NCBI GenBank assembly: GCA_005239175.1
Contig: SOPS01000004.1
Location: 372,001-436,000, forward strand
Reading direction: 5' to 3'
DNA: 64,000 nucleotides
From: a halophilic archaeon SHRA6
Lineage (GTDB): Archaea; Halobacteriota; Halobacteria; Halobacteriales; Haloferacaceae
Notes under the pieces: model-generated
Databases searched by the model: none
Told to the model about the DNA's origin: nothing
Seen by the model: only the letters and a program-made list of their open reading frames with translations
Part shown: one piece after another, positions 16,698 through 24,563 of the stretch
Numbering within the stretch: position 1 is the first letter of the stretch
How the letters are laid out: every line of letters starts with the position of its first letter
Position numbers and translations under genes: made by a program

Positions 16698-17643
16698 ATC
16701 GCCTTCCAACCCGAAAACAGACGGTGATCGCCCACTGATTTCGATCATCATTCCGACGTACTATCGGAATGACCTCCTTGAGGAGGCGATCGAAAGCGCA
16801 CTGGAACAGACGTACGAGCCAACGGAGATAATCGTCGTTGATGACTCTGGAGAGGGAAACGCACGGCCAGTCTTCGATCGCTATGAGGATGATATTCGAG
16901 GCATTGTCCGCGAACAAAACGGCGGGGATGTCCATGCCCGCCAGACGGGATTCGAGGCGTCGAACGGAACGTATGTGAACTTTCTTGACGATGACGACGT
17001 GTTGTTGCCTGAGAAGCTCTCGAAGACCGCGTCGATCCTTAGAGAGAACGACGAAGTTGGCGTGGCATTCTGCGGGGTCACCCAAGACGACGGCTGGGAG
17101 TGCGTGCCAGGGTCGGAAATGATCGGCAACGTGCTCGAACAGACACTCAAATTTGAGACGTTTCCTTGCTATACTGGGTCGATGCTTATTCAAAACCGGT
17201 TACTCACAGAGACCCTGCCGCTCCCGCAGCTTTCAGGTGGCAATGACAGCAATCTGATGATCGAACTCGCAAAACAGACACAGTTCGACGCTGTCAATGA
17301 GCCACTGGTGTACAACCGGCGGGGTTCGAGTGGCATCTGGGTCGGGCTCAATCGTTTTGACGGCATGCGAGAGGTGATTGAAGCACAGCACGAGACGTAT
17401 GAGCGATACCCACAGATACAGCAGGCTGTCCAGGCGCGAATCGGGTTTTTAGAGGGCGCACACCGGCTGAAACGATCGATCTGGAGCGCCAAGGCGCTCA
17501 GCTGTTTCGCTCGCGCGGCGTACTATGGCGGCGACGATCGAAAAAAACATACACTCGCATTTCTGTCTTCGATTTTCGGTCGTCCCGGGTTTGACGGTGC
17601 GATCCGCGTCCAGCGCCTGCTCGATCGACAGAATCGAGCGTGA
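16690..17643 (+). CDS. Family 2 glycosyltransferase
   Basis: 317 residues from ATG 16690, which overlaps the previous stop; an in-frame ATG at 16651 would overlap by 47 bases and is less likely. GT-A fold motifs are clear: PLISIIIPTYYRNDLLEEAI at the N-terminus, then EIIVVDDSGEGNARPV (first Asp pair binding the nucleotide) and NFLDDDDVLLPEKL, the DxD metal and sugar-nucleotide motif (about residues 98-104). There is no transmembrane segment. Family members add a sugar from UDP-, GDP- or dolichol-activated donors; the specific sugar cannot be deduced. It follows the phosphatase-fold gene and probably decorates a surface glycan, perhaps on the neighbouring pili. Confidence 0.88.
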   Translation: MSESPSNPKTDGDRPLISIIIPTYYRNDLLEEAIESALEQTYEPTEIIVVDDSGEGNARPVFDRYEDDIRGIVREQNGGDVHARQTGFEASNGTYVNFLDDDDVLLPEKLSKTASILRENDEVGVAFCGVTQDDGWECVPGSEMIGNVLEQTLKFETFPCYTGSMLIQNRLLTETLPLPQLSGGNDSNLMIELAKQTQFDAVNEPLVYNRRGSSGIWVGLNRFDGMREVIEAQHETYERYPQIQQAVQARIGFLEGAHRLKRSIWSAKALSCFARAAYYGGDDRKKHTLAFLSSIFGRPGFDGAIRVQRLLDRQNRA

Positions 17644-17671
17644 GGGGAGTCACGCGAGCGAGCAGGGCGAT

Positions 17672-17877
17672 CGGGCGTGACGGGATTCGAACCGAACCGA
17701 GACTCGCTTCGCTCGCCTCGTAGGATTCGAATCCCATGACGTTTTCACGGCTCACTATCGTTCGCCGGAAAACGGGCGTGTCGGGAGTCACGCGAGTGAG
17801 CAGCGCGATCGAGTGTGACTACGTCACGGCCGTCGAATGAGCTTAGCGAATAAGACGGGCGTGACGGGATTCGAACC
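17672..17877. repeat. 22-base direct repeat: partial copy of the tRNA-Arg 3' end (att-like)
   Basis: The 22 bases at 17856-17877, covering the acceptor and T-arm end of tRNA-Arg, recur exactly at 17672-17693, 184 bases away in the same orientation; identity stops after the TTCGAACC of the T arm. Between them are further imperfect repeats: GTCACGCGAGCGAGCAGGGC at 17650 resembles GTCACGCGAGTGAGCAGCGC at 17787, and GGATTCGAATCCC at 17723-17735 is a third T-arm-like sequence. This is the arrangement left by integration at a tRNA gene; no integrase lies between. Confidence 0.6.
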
Positions 17878-17929
17878 CGCGATCGAGGGGTTAGGAACCC
17901 CTCGCCCTAATCCGCTAGGCCACACGCCC
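17857..17929 (-). tRNA. tRNA-Arg (anticodon CCT)
   Basis: The 73-base minus-strand sequence folds as a cloverleaf: acceptor GGGCGTG/CACGCCC (7 pairs), D arm in GCCTAGCGGATTAGGGC, anticodon stem AGGGG/CCCCT with loop TTCCTAA (anticodon CCT, reading AGG), variable loop CGATC, and T arm GCGGG-TTCGAAT-CCCGT with the standard TTCGAAT loop. CCA is not encoded. There is no intron. An AT-rich TATA-like stretch (about 17934-17945) lies upstream on the minus strand. Confidence 0.95.
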
Positions 17930-18021
17930 ACAAAAGATACTATCTCGAATCGAATGACTACGCAAAACCGAACCGCGTCGGCGGCCGTTAGAACTCACGT
18001 CACGTTCGATATGTGCGTCCG

Positions 18022-18336
18022 TTACGTGGATTTTTCCGCTGTGCCAGCAGTTTCGGTTTCAGTTTCGGTTTCGGTTTCGGTTTCAGCGTCCTCGACGAGG
18101 GGCTCCTCGTCCGGCTCTGTGGATGCAGCGGTCTCGTCGTCTTTGGTCTCGGACATCTGTTTGAGCTCTTCTTCGACCTCTTCGCGGCCTTTTTTGAACT
18201 CGCCCATCGCCTGACCGGTAGAGCGAGCGAGCTTTGGAATTTTGTTTGCGCCGAAGAGCAACACCAGTACGAGCAGGATGATGAGCAGCTCGGGACCCAC
18301 CGGCAGGCCGCCGAACAGCGGGATCATGGATGCCAT
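18022..18336 (-). CDS. tatA: Sec-independent translocase subunit TatA/E
   Basis: 104 residues. The short N-terminus is followed by a membrane helix (GPELLIILLVLVLLFGANKI, about 14-33) with the conserved FG hinge (LLFGANKIPKLAR), an amphipathic helix (GQAMGEFKKGREEVEEELKQ) and an acidic disordered tail. This is the standard TatA layout; the protein oligomerises to pass folded Tat substrates across the membrane. Tat is the main export route in haloarchaea, and two Tat lipoproteins are encoded in this window. The tail carries six Glu-Thr repeats from a hexanucleotide tract (18050-18085). The gene is monocistronic between tRNA-Arg and an HD hydrolase gene. Confidence 0.92.
   Translation of the reverse strand: MASMIPLFGGLPVGPELLIILLVLVLLFGANKIPKLARSTGQAMGEFKKGREEVEEELKQMSETKDDETAASTEPDEEPLVEDAETETETETETETAGTAEKST
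18050..18085. repeat. Hexanucleotide microsatellite in the tatA tail
   Basis: Six tandem units GTTTCG/GTTTCA on the plus strand encode (Glu-Thr)x6 on the minus strand. The unit is a multiple of three, so copy number changes would only lengthen or shorten the acidic tail. Confidence 0.85.
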
Positions 18337-18439
18337 GTGTACCCGATGATACCCTGTTGGCGATTATAGGCTTTTTGCCTTCGACGGGCCGAATGAACAC
18401 TACGAAGGGTTTTGCCACTCGGGGTCGAAGTTCCCCCGG

Positions 18440-19243
18440 ATGACTGAGCCACCGAACAGCGACAGAGGGTACGATCCGACCGCTGACCACGCATATCCCG
18501 ACGATCGACTCAACGAGATCCTCCCCGTAGTGACGAACGACCCCGAAGTTGTCACCCTGTTACAGGCCCAGAACGTCAACGCGGTCGATCGAAAACGGTA
18601 CAACGATCACGGACCCAAGCACATCGAAATCGTTCGCAACCACGCATTGCAGTTGTACGAGTTGTTGAAACGCGCTGGAGTGGAATTCAACGGCGCAGCC
18701 GACCAGGGGCTTGCGGAGGCTGACGAGCCGGTTATCATCGCGCTCGCGGCGACGCTGCACGACATTGGCCACATTGTCCACCGCGACGATCACTCCTACT
18801 ACTCGATTCCACTCGCCTCAGATATCCTCGATCGGATGCTCCCAGAGTTTTACGACACGCCCGAGGCAGTGCGGATCAAGGCTGAAGTCTTACACGCAAT
18901 TTTGTGTCATCACACCTCAGAAGAGCCGTTGACTCGAGAAGCGGGGATCATCAGGGTCGCCGACGGCCTGGACATGGAGCGCGGCCGCTCGCGGGTGCCG
19001 TACGAGCACGGCGGCCGTGGAATCAACACGATTTCGAGCCAGGCGATCGACCGGGTGACGCTCAAACCGGGTGAAACCCGCCCAGTCCTCGTCGAGATCG
19101 AGATGGTCAACGCCGCAGGCGTCTACCAGGTAGACAATCTCCTGAAGGCCAAACTGGATCGATCGATGCTCGAAGAGGACGTTCGGATCGTCGCGATCAA
19201 CACCCGCGCGGAAGACCCACTGGTCGAACGGATCGAACTCTGA
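18440..19243 (+). CDS. HD-domain metal-dependent phosphohydrolase
   Basis: 267 residues. HD-domain ligands are visible: His in DHGPKHIEIVRNHA (about 57), the His-Asp pair in TLHDIGHIVH (107-108), further His in HRDDHSYYS, and a later Asp in GIIRVADGLDME. The C-terminal segment (about 190-267) is a beta-rich, ACT-like domain ending in LVERIEL. HD hydrolases of this type cleave phosphodiesters or nucleotides; the substrate is unknown. The last seven codons and the stop lie inside the first unit of a 26-base tandem repeat. Upstream is tatA on the other strand, so the two share a divergent promoter region. Confidence 0.85.
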   Translation: MTEPPNSDRGYDPTADHAYPDDRLNEILPVVTNDPEVVTLLQAQNVNAVDRKRYNDHGPKHIEIVRNHALQLYELLKRAGVEFNGAADQGLAEADEPVIIALAATLHDIGHIVHRDDHSYYSIPLASDILDRMLPEFYDTPEAVRIKAEVLHAILCHHTSEEPLTREAGIIRVADGLDMERGRSRVPYEHGGRGINTISSQAIDRVTLKPGETRPVLVEIEMVNAAGVYQVDNLLKAKLDRSMLEEDVRIVAINTRAEDPLVERIEL

Positions 19244-19348
19244 AACTTGTCGAACGGATCGAACTTTGAAACTTGTCTAACGAATCGAACTCTGAAACTT
19301 GTCTAACGAATCGAACTCTGAAACTTGTCTAACGAATCGAACTCTGAA
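19223..19348. repeat. 26-base tandem repeat spanning the stop of the HD gene
   Basis: Units start at 19223, 19249, 19275, 19301 and 19327 (last one incomplete), period exactly 26. The first unit holds the final codons and the TGA (19241-19243). Units 1-2 read GTCGAACGGATCGAACT and units 3-5 GTCTAACGAATCGAACT, showing that copies 3-5 were amplified from a diverged copy. The period is not a multiple of three and all extra copies are downstream of the stop. Confidence 0.9.
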
Positions 19349-19361
19349 GCGATCGTCGTCT

Positions 19362-19508
19362 TTACATTCCAAACGCGACTCTCGGTCGTCGGAGACCGCC
19401 GATATCCCCTCCTGCCATAATTTGCGCAGCTAACACAGTGGCGAGTCCTTCTGCACTGAGTACATCAAAAGAGCCGAGCGAGCGCCGCGTCCCATAATTA
19501 CTCAACAT
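19362..19508 (-). CDS. Possible small protein, 48 residues, divergent from tpiA
   Basis: An ATG at 19508 opens a 48-codon frame ending in TAA at 19362. The product contains GSFDVLSAEGLATVLAAQIM followed by AGGDIGGLRRPRVAFGM. The start lies in a palindrome (19508-19524) shared with the tpiA promoter region. Third-position GC is only moderate and no family was recognised, so this may be chance. It would fill most of the 300-base gap between the repeat array and tpiA. Confidence 0.3.
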   Translation of the reverse strand: MLSNYGTRRSLGSFDVLSAEGLATVLAAQIMAGGDIGGLRRPRVAFGM

Positions 19509-19524
19509 TGGCCGAAAGGGCCAA
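19508..19524. promoter_or_regulatory. Inverted repeat upstream of tpiA
   Basis: TTGGCC-GAAAG-GGCCAA is a perfect 6+6 inverted repeat 32 bases before the tpiA start, around the expected promoter element position. It could bind a regulator of central sugar metabolism. It does not match the TACT-N-GAGTA form I recall for haloarchaeal TrmB. Confidence 0.35.
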
Positions 19525-19555
19525 CCTATTTGCCCAGGGGGTCGTTCGGTAGGAT

Positions 19556-20200
19556 ATGTTCATCCTGGTCAACCTCAAAGCGTACCCGTGTGACCCGATC
19601 GAAATCGCAACAGCTGCCCGTGACGTCGCCGAGGAATCAGGCGCGCGGATCGCGGTCGCACCCCAGGCGGCCCACCTCGAGCGAGTCGCCGACACCGGCG
19701 TCGAAACCTGGGCCCAGCACGTATCCCCCAACGGCCACGGCAGCCACACCGGAAGTACCCTCGCGGAGGCAGTCGCCGATGCTGGCGCGGTCGGAACGCT
19801 CATTAACCACTCCGAAAACCGCCTGCGGCTCGCAGACATCGACTCGTCGGTGGCGGCTGCCGAGCGCGCCGGCCTCGAAACCTGCGTCTGCGGAAACAAC
19901 CCAGCGCAGATCGCCGCTGTCGCCGCACTTGGACCCGATTCAGCGGCAGTCGAACCGCCAGAACTCATCGGTGGAGACGTCTCCGTTAGCACCGCCGATC
20001 CAGATATCGTGACCGACGCGGTCGACGCCGCTGGAGGTGTGAACGACGACGTCGACGTCTTCTGTGGTGCGGGCGTCTCGACCGGCGATGACGTTGCCGC
20101 GGCGGGCGAGTTGGGCGCGACAGGCGTGCTTTTGGCGAGCGGGGTTGCGAAGGCTGACGACCCGGCAGCTGTCCTCGAAGACCTCGTTTCACAGATATAA
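19556..20200 (+). CDS. tpiA: Triose-phosphate isomerase (archaeal short form)
   Basis: 214 residues, the compact archaeal length. Catalytic residues are in place: Asn6 and Lys8 in VNLKAY, His85 in LINHSEN and Glu133 in [10 protein letters not shown]. The phosphate-gripping [11 protein letters not shown] and the C-terminal [14 protein letters not shown] are conserved. The enzyme interconverts dihydroxyacetone phosphate and glyceraldehyde 3-phosphate. It links the glycerol pathway encoded at the right end of the window (GlpK and GlpABC give dihydroxyacetone phosphate) to glycolysis and gluconeogenesis. It stands alone, convergent with the HerA-like gene 13 bases away. Confidence 0.96.
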   Translation: MFILVNLKAYPCDPIEIATAARDVAEESGARIAVAPQAAHLERVADTGVETWAQHVSPNGHGSHTGSTLAEAVADAGAVGTLINHSENRLRLADIDSSVAAAERAGLETCVCGNNPAQIAAVAALGPDSAAVEPPELIGGDVSVSTADPDIVTDAVDAAGGVNDDVDVFCGAGVSTGDDVAAAGELGATGVLLASGVAKADDPAAVLEDLVSQI

Positions 20201-20213
20201 CACAGCTACTCGT

Positions 20214-21980
20214 TCACTCCATCTCCAAGACGAAGGCGCGATCGCCGCCAAACGACTGCGGCTCTCGAGGATCGTCGACCGAATCGACGAACGTCGACTC
20301 GATCGCTGCGACCATTTCTTCGATCTCGTAGTCCTCAAGCTGGTGAGCGTAGGCCCCCTCAATTAGCTCTGGAATGGCATATTGATATTTTCCATGACCG
20401 ATGTGCTGGACGACACCGGCCTGTCTCAGCGGCCGATGACGGCTGTAGGCGAACTGCTGGTCGGCATCTCCGCCCGTCTCGATGTGGGCGGTCAACGGAT
20501 CACTTGTTCCTTCGGTCCGATAGTGTCTGAGGATCGTTAGGCTCGGTTCGGGGAGTGACGTAACGCGATCGCACAGCTCGTCGATCACCGCCCGCCGGGT
20601 TCCGAGTTCGACAGCTTCGGCGAACTCCATCGCTTCCTCAGCAATGTCGTCTCGCGAGACGGTCCCCAACTCCGCGAGTGCGGCGATATCGTCATCAACC
20701 GTCCCCGTCGACGCCGAATCTTTGTCTTCTGTACGTGCTTGGCGATTCCCGGGACTAGAGCCGTTCGTCGGTTCGCCCGCCCACGCCGCGACAGCCTCGT
20801 CGTCCCACCCATCGTCGGCTGCTGCTGGCTCCGCGCGATCGGCGCGCTCGTCGGCTTCGTACTCATAGAGGTCCGATTGCTCGTCATCGTGCGCGGGCGT
20901 TCGTCCACTCCCACCGCGGTAGGAGGCCTCCGATCGGCTCAAAAGCGCCTGGGCGAACTTATCTGCCATATGGCTGAGGTCCTTTGCCTCTTCGAGTTCC
21001 TGCTCAAGTTGTTGGATTCTGGCGTCTTTTTTATCGAGCTGTTGGCGCAGATCGGCGATCTCGCTTTCACGTCGCTGTTTCTCGTCGGATATCTCCTCCA
21101 GTTCGGAGACGAGATTCCCACTAACGGACTTGAGTTCTGGACGTTCGAAATCTTCGAGTCCGGGGGTTGCACCCGCATCGAAGGTGCGCTTTCTGTGGAA
21201 CTGGACCCGTCGGATCGACTCGGACCAGTCGGTGACCAGAAAGCCCTCGCCGTCGCCAAGATCCTCGACCGCGTTTGCGTACTCGTTGCCGAGGATTCGT
21301 CCGACAACCTTGGTGTCGTTTCGCCAGGTGAGTCGATGCCAGACGAGCCAATCGCACTGGGTAATAAAGTCTTTTTTGACGTCTGCGGGGCGCTGGCTGA
21401 TTCCGAGGATTCCGAGGCCGTGTTTTCGGCCGCGCTTGCCGATCTTGATAAGCATCTTGCCGGCCTCACCCATCCCCCCTTTCTCTGGAATGTACTCGTG
21501 GCACTCTTCGATCACGAGCAAAAACGGCTTTTTGAGCTTCTTTTCTTTCGCAAAGAGATGCCGCGAGGTCTCAAGAATGAGCTCTTGAGCATCCGCGTCG
21601 TCAAGATAGCCGGACACGTCGAGAATGATCGGCACGTTCTGTTCGAGGGCCAGTGAGGCGATCTTCTCGGCGTGCTCAGGGTTTACCTGGATGTCACACT
21701 CTTCGTCCGCGCCAACGTGGAGGATCTCGTACTCCTCTTTGAGCCCGTAGTACTCGCCGTCCGAGTCCACCACAAGCACAGGGAAGTTGTTATCGAGAAG
21801 GTTCTCCATGACCACCGAGGCCGTGTTCGACTTCCCGGATCCCGATTTCCCCGTGACGAACCCACGGCCGGTGAGGATGTCGACGACCGGGAGCTCGACT
21901 GGGGTATCCGGCTCAATCTCGTTCGTCCCGCCCGGACCGGCGCTCACGTCCGCGACAGTGATGTGTTTGGTATCGCTCAT
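20214..21980 (-). CDS. HerA-like ATPase with coiled coil
   Basis: 588 residues. The N-terminal HerA/FtsK-type motor (1-250) has Walker A GKSGSGKS (44-51), Walker B FLLVIEECHEY (about 150) and the sensor segment GILGISQRPADV. A coiled coil follows (about 285-335; LEEISDEKQRRESEIADLRQ and on), then an acidic linker and a C-terminal helical domain (about 440-588) that looks like a winged helix (LTILRHYRTEGTSDPL). Canonical HerA works with NurA in DNA end resection, but no nurA lies nearby and the C-terminus is unlike HerA proper. It is best described as a HerA-family DNA-translocating ATPase of unknown partner, adjacent to a DNA polymerase IV gene. Confidence 0.85.
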   Translation of the reverse strand: MSDTKHITVADVSAGPGGTNEIEPDTPVELPVVDILTGRGFVTGKSGSGKSNTASVVMENLLDNNFPVLVVDSDGEYYGLKEEYEILHVGADEECDIQVNPEHAEKIASLALEQNVPIILDVSGYLDDADAQELILETSRHLFAKEKKLKKPFLLVIEECHEYIPEKGGMGEAGKMLIKIGKRGRKHGLGILGISQRPADVKKDFITQCDWLVWHRLTWRNDTKVVGRILGNEYANAVEDLGDGEGFLVTDWSESIRRVQFHRKRTFDAGATPGLEDFERPELKSVSGNLVSELEEISDEKQRRESEIADLRQQLDKKDARIQQLEQELEEAKDLSHMADKFAQALLSRSEASYRGGSGRTPAHDDEQSDLYEYEADERADRAEPAAADDGWDDEAVAAWAGEPTNGSSPGNRQARTEDKDSASTGTVDDDIAALAELGTVSRDDIAEEAMEFAEAVELGTRRAVIDELCDRVTSLPEPSLTILRHYRTEGTSDPLTAHIETGGDADQQFAYSRHRPLRQAGVVQHIGHGKYQYAIPELIEGAYAHQLEDYEIEEMVAAIESTFVDSVDDPREPQSFGGDRAFVLEME

Positions 21981-22077
21981 TAGGTACGTACTGTCGCTCT
22001 ACGTACATAGTATTGCGTCAGACATTCGATCGCGTACCTCTGCGTATCGCCTCATCGACCGCTCACTCGACATCAGC

Positions 22078-23424
22078 TCACCGATCAGAATCAGCGAACT
22101 CCGATAGTGATCGCTGCCCGGTCGGTCGTCCCTCTGCCGTTGAGCGGGCGTCATCGATCGGCCGTTCATCGGTGTCGATCCAATCAACGATGCGTTCGCC
22201 CTCTGGTCGATCGGGTTGGCCATCTTGAGTGGCCCGATCGCGCTCATCAGTCGCGGTTTCATAGCCAGTCAGCGTCGCCTGATCACTCCCATCGAAATCG
22301 AGATTCGAGACGCGAACCCCAAGCTTTCGCACCCGATCGCCCTCGAACTCCGCGCAGAGATCGAGCGCGACCTTCTCGACGAGGTCGGGCGCATCGACAG
22401 GCCCTGAGAGCGATTGTGCCCGAGTATTCACGTCGAACGGTGGCCTCACGACTTTGATCCCGATTGTCCGATACAGTGCCCCACGCTCGCGGGCTCGCTC
22501 GGCGACATCTGCAGCCAACGCTTTCACCTTCGATTTGATCGCCTCAGCATCCTCTGTCGCTTGCGTAAACGCCGATTCCCGCGAGAGACTCTTTGGATCT
22601 CCCGTCGGAGTCACCGCTCTGTCGTCCTCGCCGCGGGCGCGATCGTACAGCTCGCCGCCGCGAGAGCCGAACCGGTCGAGTAGCGCGTCGCGGTCGGCTG
22701 CGGCGAGGTCGCCTGCGGTTTCGATCCCCATTGACCGGAGTTCGTCGGCGGTGACAGGACCGACGCCGTGTAGTTCGTCGATCGGGATTGGTTCAAGGAA
22801 CGATCGCACGGTCCCAGGCGCGACGACCGTGAGCCCATCAGGCTTGTCGTAATCGCTGGCGATCTTCGCGGTCGCCATATCCGGTGCCACACCGATACTC
22901 GCCGTGACACCGACTTCCCGATCGATTCGATCCTTGACGTATCTGGCATATCCTTCAGCGAGTGGGCGGCCGTCAGAGGCTTTCGTCCATCCCGTTCGAT
23001 CGGTGACGTCGAGGTACGCCTCGTCGATGCTCACCTCGCGGACAGTCTCTGCACACTCGTGGAGGATCGATTTGACACTCCCGGCGACATCTTTGTAGAA
23101 ATCTAGATCGACTGGTCGGTAGTGACCCACTGCGCCGTCGTGATCAGGTGGGGCCGAACCGATTCGCGGTAGCGCTTCGAGCGCCTGACCGATCGGCTGT
23201 GCGCTTTCGATCCCGTGTTTGCGGGCCTCGTAGCTCGCCGTTGCAACCGCGCCATGAGACTCGCCAGCCTCGTAGCCCATTCCGACCACCACCGGTGCGC
23301 CGCGCAGTTCGGGTTCGCGAAGCCGCTCACAGGAGGCGTAAAAACAGTCCATGTCGACGTGGAAGACGATCCGATCGCGGCCGTCGTCGTCGCCGTCTAC
23401 GCCGGGGAGGTGGCTCGATCCCAT
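22078..23424 (-). CDS. dinB: DNA polymerase IV (Y-family translesion polymerase)
   Basis: 448 residues. Palm motifs are IVFHVDMDCFYASCE (first catalytic Asp), the finger segment GAVATASYEARKHGI, and VSIDEAYLDVT with the second catalytic Asp-Glu pair. Helix-hairpin-helix elements (LHGVGPVTADELRSMGIETA) and a little-finger domain (about 250-370) follow. The C-terminal tail is disordered (ATDERDRATQDGQPDRPEGE) and ends in TGQRSLSEFADSDR, with a PIP-like QRSLSEF that would bind the sliding clamp. It copies past damaged bases with low fidelity. It is transcribed toward the HerA-like gene, 97 bases apart, and could share a repair regulon. Confidence 0.93.
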   Translation of the reverse strand: MGSSHLPGVDGDDDGRDRIVFHVDMDCFYASCERLREPELRGAPVVVGMGYEAGESHGAVATASYEARKHGIESAQPIGQALEALPRIGSAPPDHDGAVGHYRPVDLDFYKDVAGSVKSILHECAETVREVSIDEAYLDVTDRTGWTKASDGRPLAEGYARYVKDRIDREVGVTASIGVAPDMATAKIASDYDKPDGLTVVAPGTVRSFLEPIPIDELHGVGPVTADELRSMGIETAGDLAAADRDALLDRFGSRGGELYDRARGEDDRAVTPTGDPKSLSRESAFTQATEDAEAIKSKVKALAADVAERARERGALYRTIGIKVVRPPFDVNTRAQSLSGPVDAPDLVEKVALDLCAEFEGDRVRKLGVRVSNLDFDGSDQATLTGYETATDERDRATQDGQPDRPEGERIVDWIDTDERPIDDARSTAEGRPTGQRSLSEFADSDR

Positions 23425-23476
23425 CGCCTACGTAATCTTGACGCTTCAGTGGCTTAACACCGGCTACCGAAAGCAC

Positions 23477-23537
23477 GTGAGAAACTGCTGTTACTGTCCG
23501 GTGAAGCGAGTGAGAAACTGCTGTTACTGTCCGGTGA
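23477..23537. repeat. 28-base direct repeat spanning the stop of the OCD-family gene
   Basis: An identical 28-base sequence occurs at 23477-23504 and 23510-23537 (period 33, spacer AGCGA). The right copy contains the last codons and TAA (complement TTA at 23524-23526) of the ornithine cyclodeaminase-family gene. The left copy lies just beyond its stop. Confidence 0.9.
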
Positions 23538-24522
23538 GTGCCTCGCTTGCAGGCGCGAAATCGATCGTCATCCCGAGCCCAGCGTCGATCGCCTTTTCAT
23601 ACAGCATGTAGGCAGCCGCTACCGTCTCGATCCCGGTTCCACCGCTATCGAAGACGGTGATCTCCTCGTCTGACTGTCGCCCTGGGGCCGCTCCGGCGAG
23701 CACATCCCCAAGGTCGCCGTGGACGTGGCTCTCATCGACGAGGCCTGCGTCGATCGCGTTGATGAACGAACCGGCGTCTTTCGTCGCTCTGGCGGCGATG
23801 TCGGGGACGTAGACGCTGTCGACGATCGTCTCGGCGTCGAGTTCGTGTTTGTTCGGATTGTACTGTCCCATTGCGGTGATGTGAGTTCCCGGCTCGATTG
23901 CCTCGCGTTCGATCACTGGGCCCGAGGCGTTCGTCGCGGTCACGACGATGTCAGCACCCCCAGCGGCTTGGGCACTGGAGTCGACTGCCCGAACGTCTAA
24001 GTCCAACTCCGCGGATAGGTCGGTGGCGAACGCTTCGCGATTTTCGCGCGTGGGTGAGAACACCCGAACCACTTGCAGATCTCGGACGGTTGCGATCGCC
24101 TTCAGCTGTCCGCGCGCCTGTGCGCCGCTCCCAATGATTCCGGCAACAGTCGCGTCCTCGCGGGCCAGTGCATCAACGCCGACGCCACCAGCTGCGCCGG
24201 TCTTGTAGGGATTCATGCTCGCGCCGTCCAAAAGCGCAATCGGCTCGCCGGATTCAGCGTCGAAAAGTGGCGTCATGAACCATGCGTCCCCTGCACCGAA
24301 CCCCGCGCTGTACGTGTAGCCGCCCATCGCGCCAGTCTCCGGGAGGACTGCGGCATATGTTGTCAACATCCCCGCCGGATCACGGTTGACGAGTTTTGTC
24401 CGTGGCTCGGCAGGAGCGCCCTCACCGTACTCTCTGTAGCCCGATCGGACCGCGTCAACGTACTCTGCGGGTGTCGCAAGCCCATCGAGCTCATCGCTTC
24501 GTAAGAACAGTGTGTCGGTCAT
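23524..24522 (-). CDS. Ornithine cyclodeaminase/alanine dehydrogenase family enzyme
   Basis: 332 residues, the normal length of the mu-crystallin/OCD superfamily. Arg-rich PRTKLV and the substrate-binding AMGGYTYSAGF are followed by LLDGASMNPYKTGAAGGVG and the Rossmann motif VAGIIGSGAQARGQLKAIA (about 127-145); SFINAIDAG lies near the C-terminus. Members deaminate L-ornithine to proline, interconvert alanine and pyruvate (archaeal AlaDH), or reduce imino acids; the sequence alone does not decide. The gene ends inside a tandem repeat and convergence is absent; the dinB stop side lies 100 bases further. Confidence 0.88.
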   Translation of the reverse strand: MTDTLFLRSDELDGLATPAEYVDAVRSGYREYGEGAPAEPRTKLVNRDPAGMLTTYAAVLPETGAMGGYTYSAGFGAGDAWFMTPLFDAESGEPIALLDGASMNPYKTGAAGGVGVDALAREDATVAGIIGSGAQARGQLKAIATVRDLQVVRVFSPTRENREAFATDLSAELDLDVRAVDSSAQAAGGADIVVTATNASGPVIEREAIEPGTHITAMGQYNPNKHELDAETIVDSVYVPDIAARATKDAGSFINAIDAGLVDESHVHGDLGDVLAGAAPGRQSDEEITVFDSGGTGIETVAAAYMLYEKAIDAGLGMTIDFAPASEALTGQ

Positions 24523-24563
24523 ATCACCCGAGACGGGCGTGTGCTACAAAAAATCGACCGCAA

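Noticed and set aside
17723-17735. Second tRNA near tRNA-Arg
   Set aside because: Only a T-arm-like GGATTCGAATCCC is present; no acceptor stem, D arm or anticodon arm can be formed.
19223-19348. CRISPR-like array after the HD gene
   Set aside because: The units are contiguous without spacers and begin inside a coding sequence; this is a simple tandem duplication.
19508-19524. TrmB binding site before tpiA
   Set aside because: The palindrome does not match the TACT-N-GAGTA form recalled for haloarchaeal TrmB, so only an unspecified inverted repeat is reported.
20739-21656. A 305-codon plus-strand frame inside the HerA-like gene
   Set aside because: Antisense shadow of a long conserved ATPase gene; the HerA motifs on the minus strand decide the coding strand.
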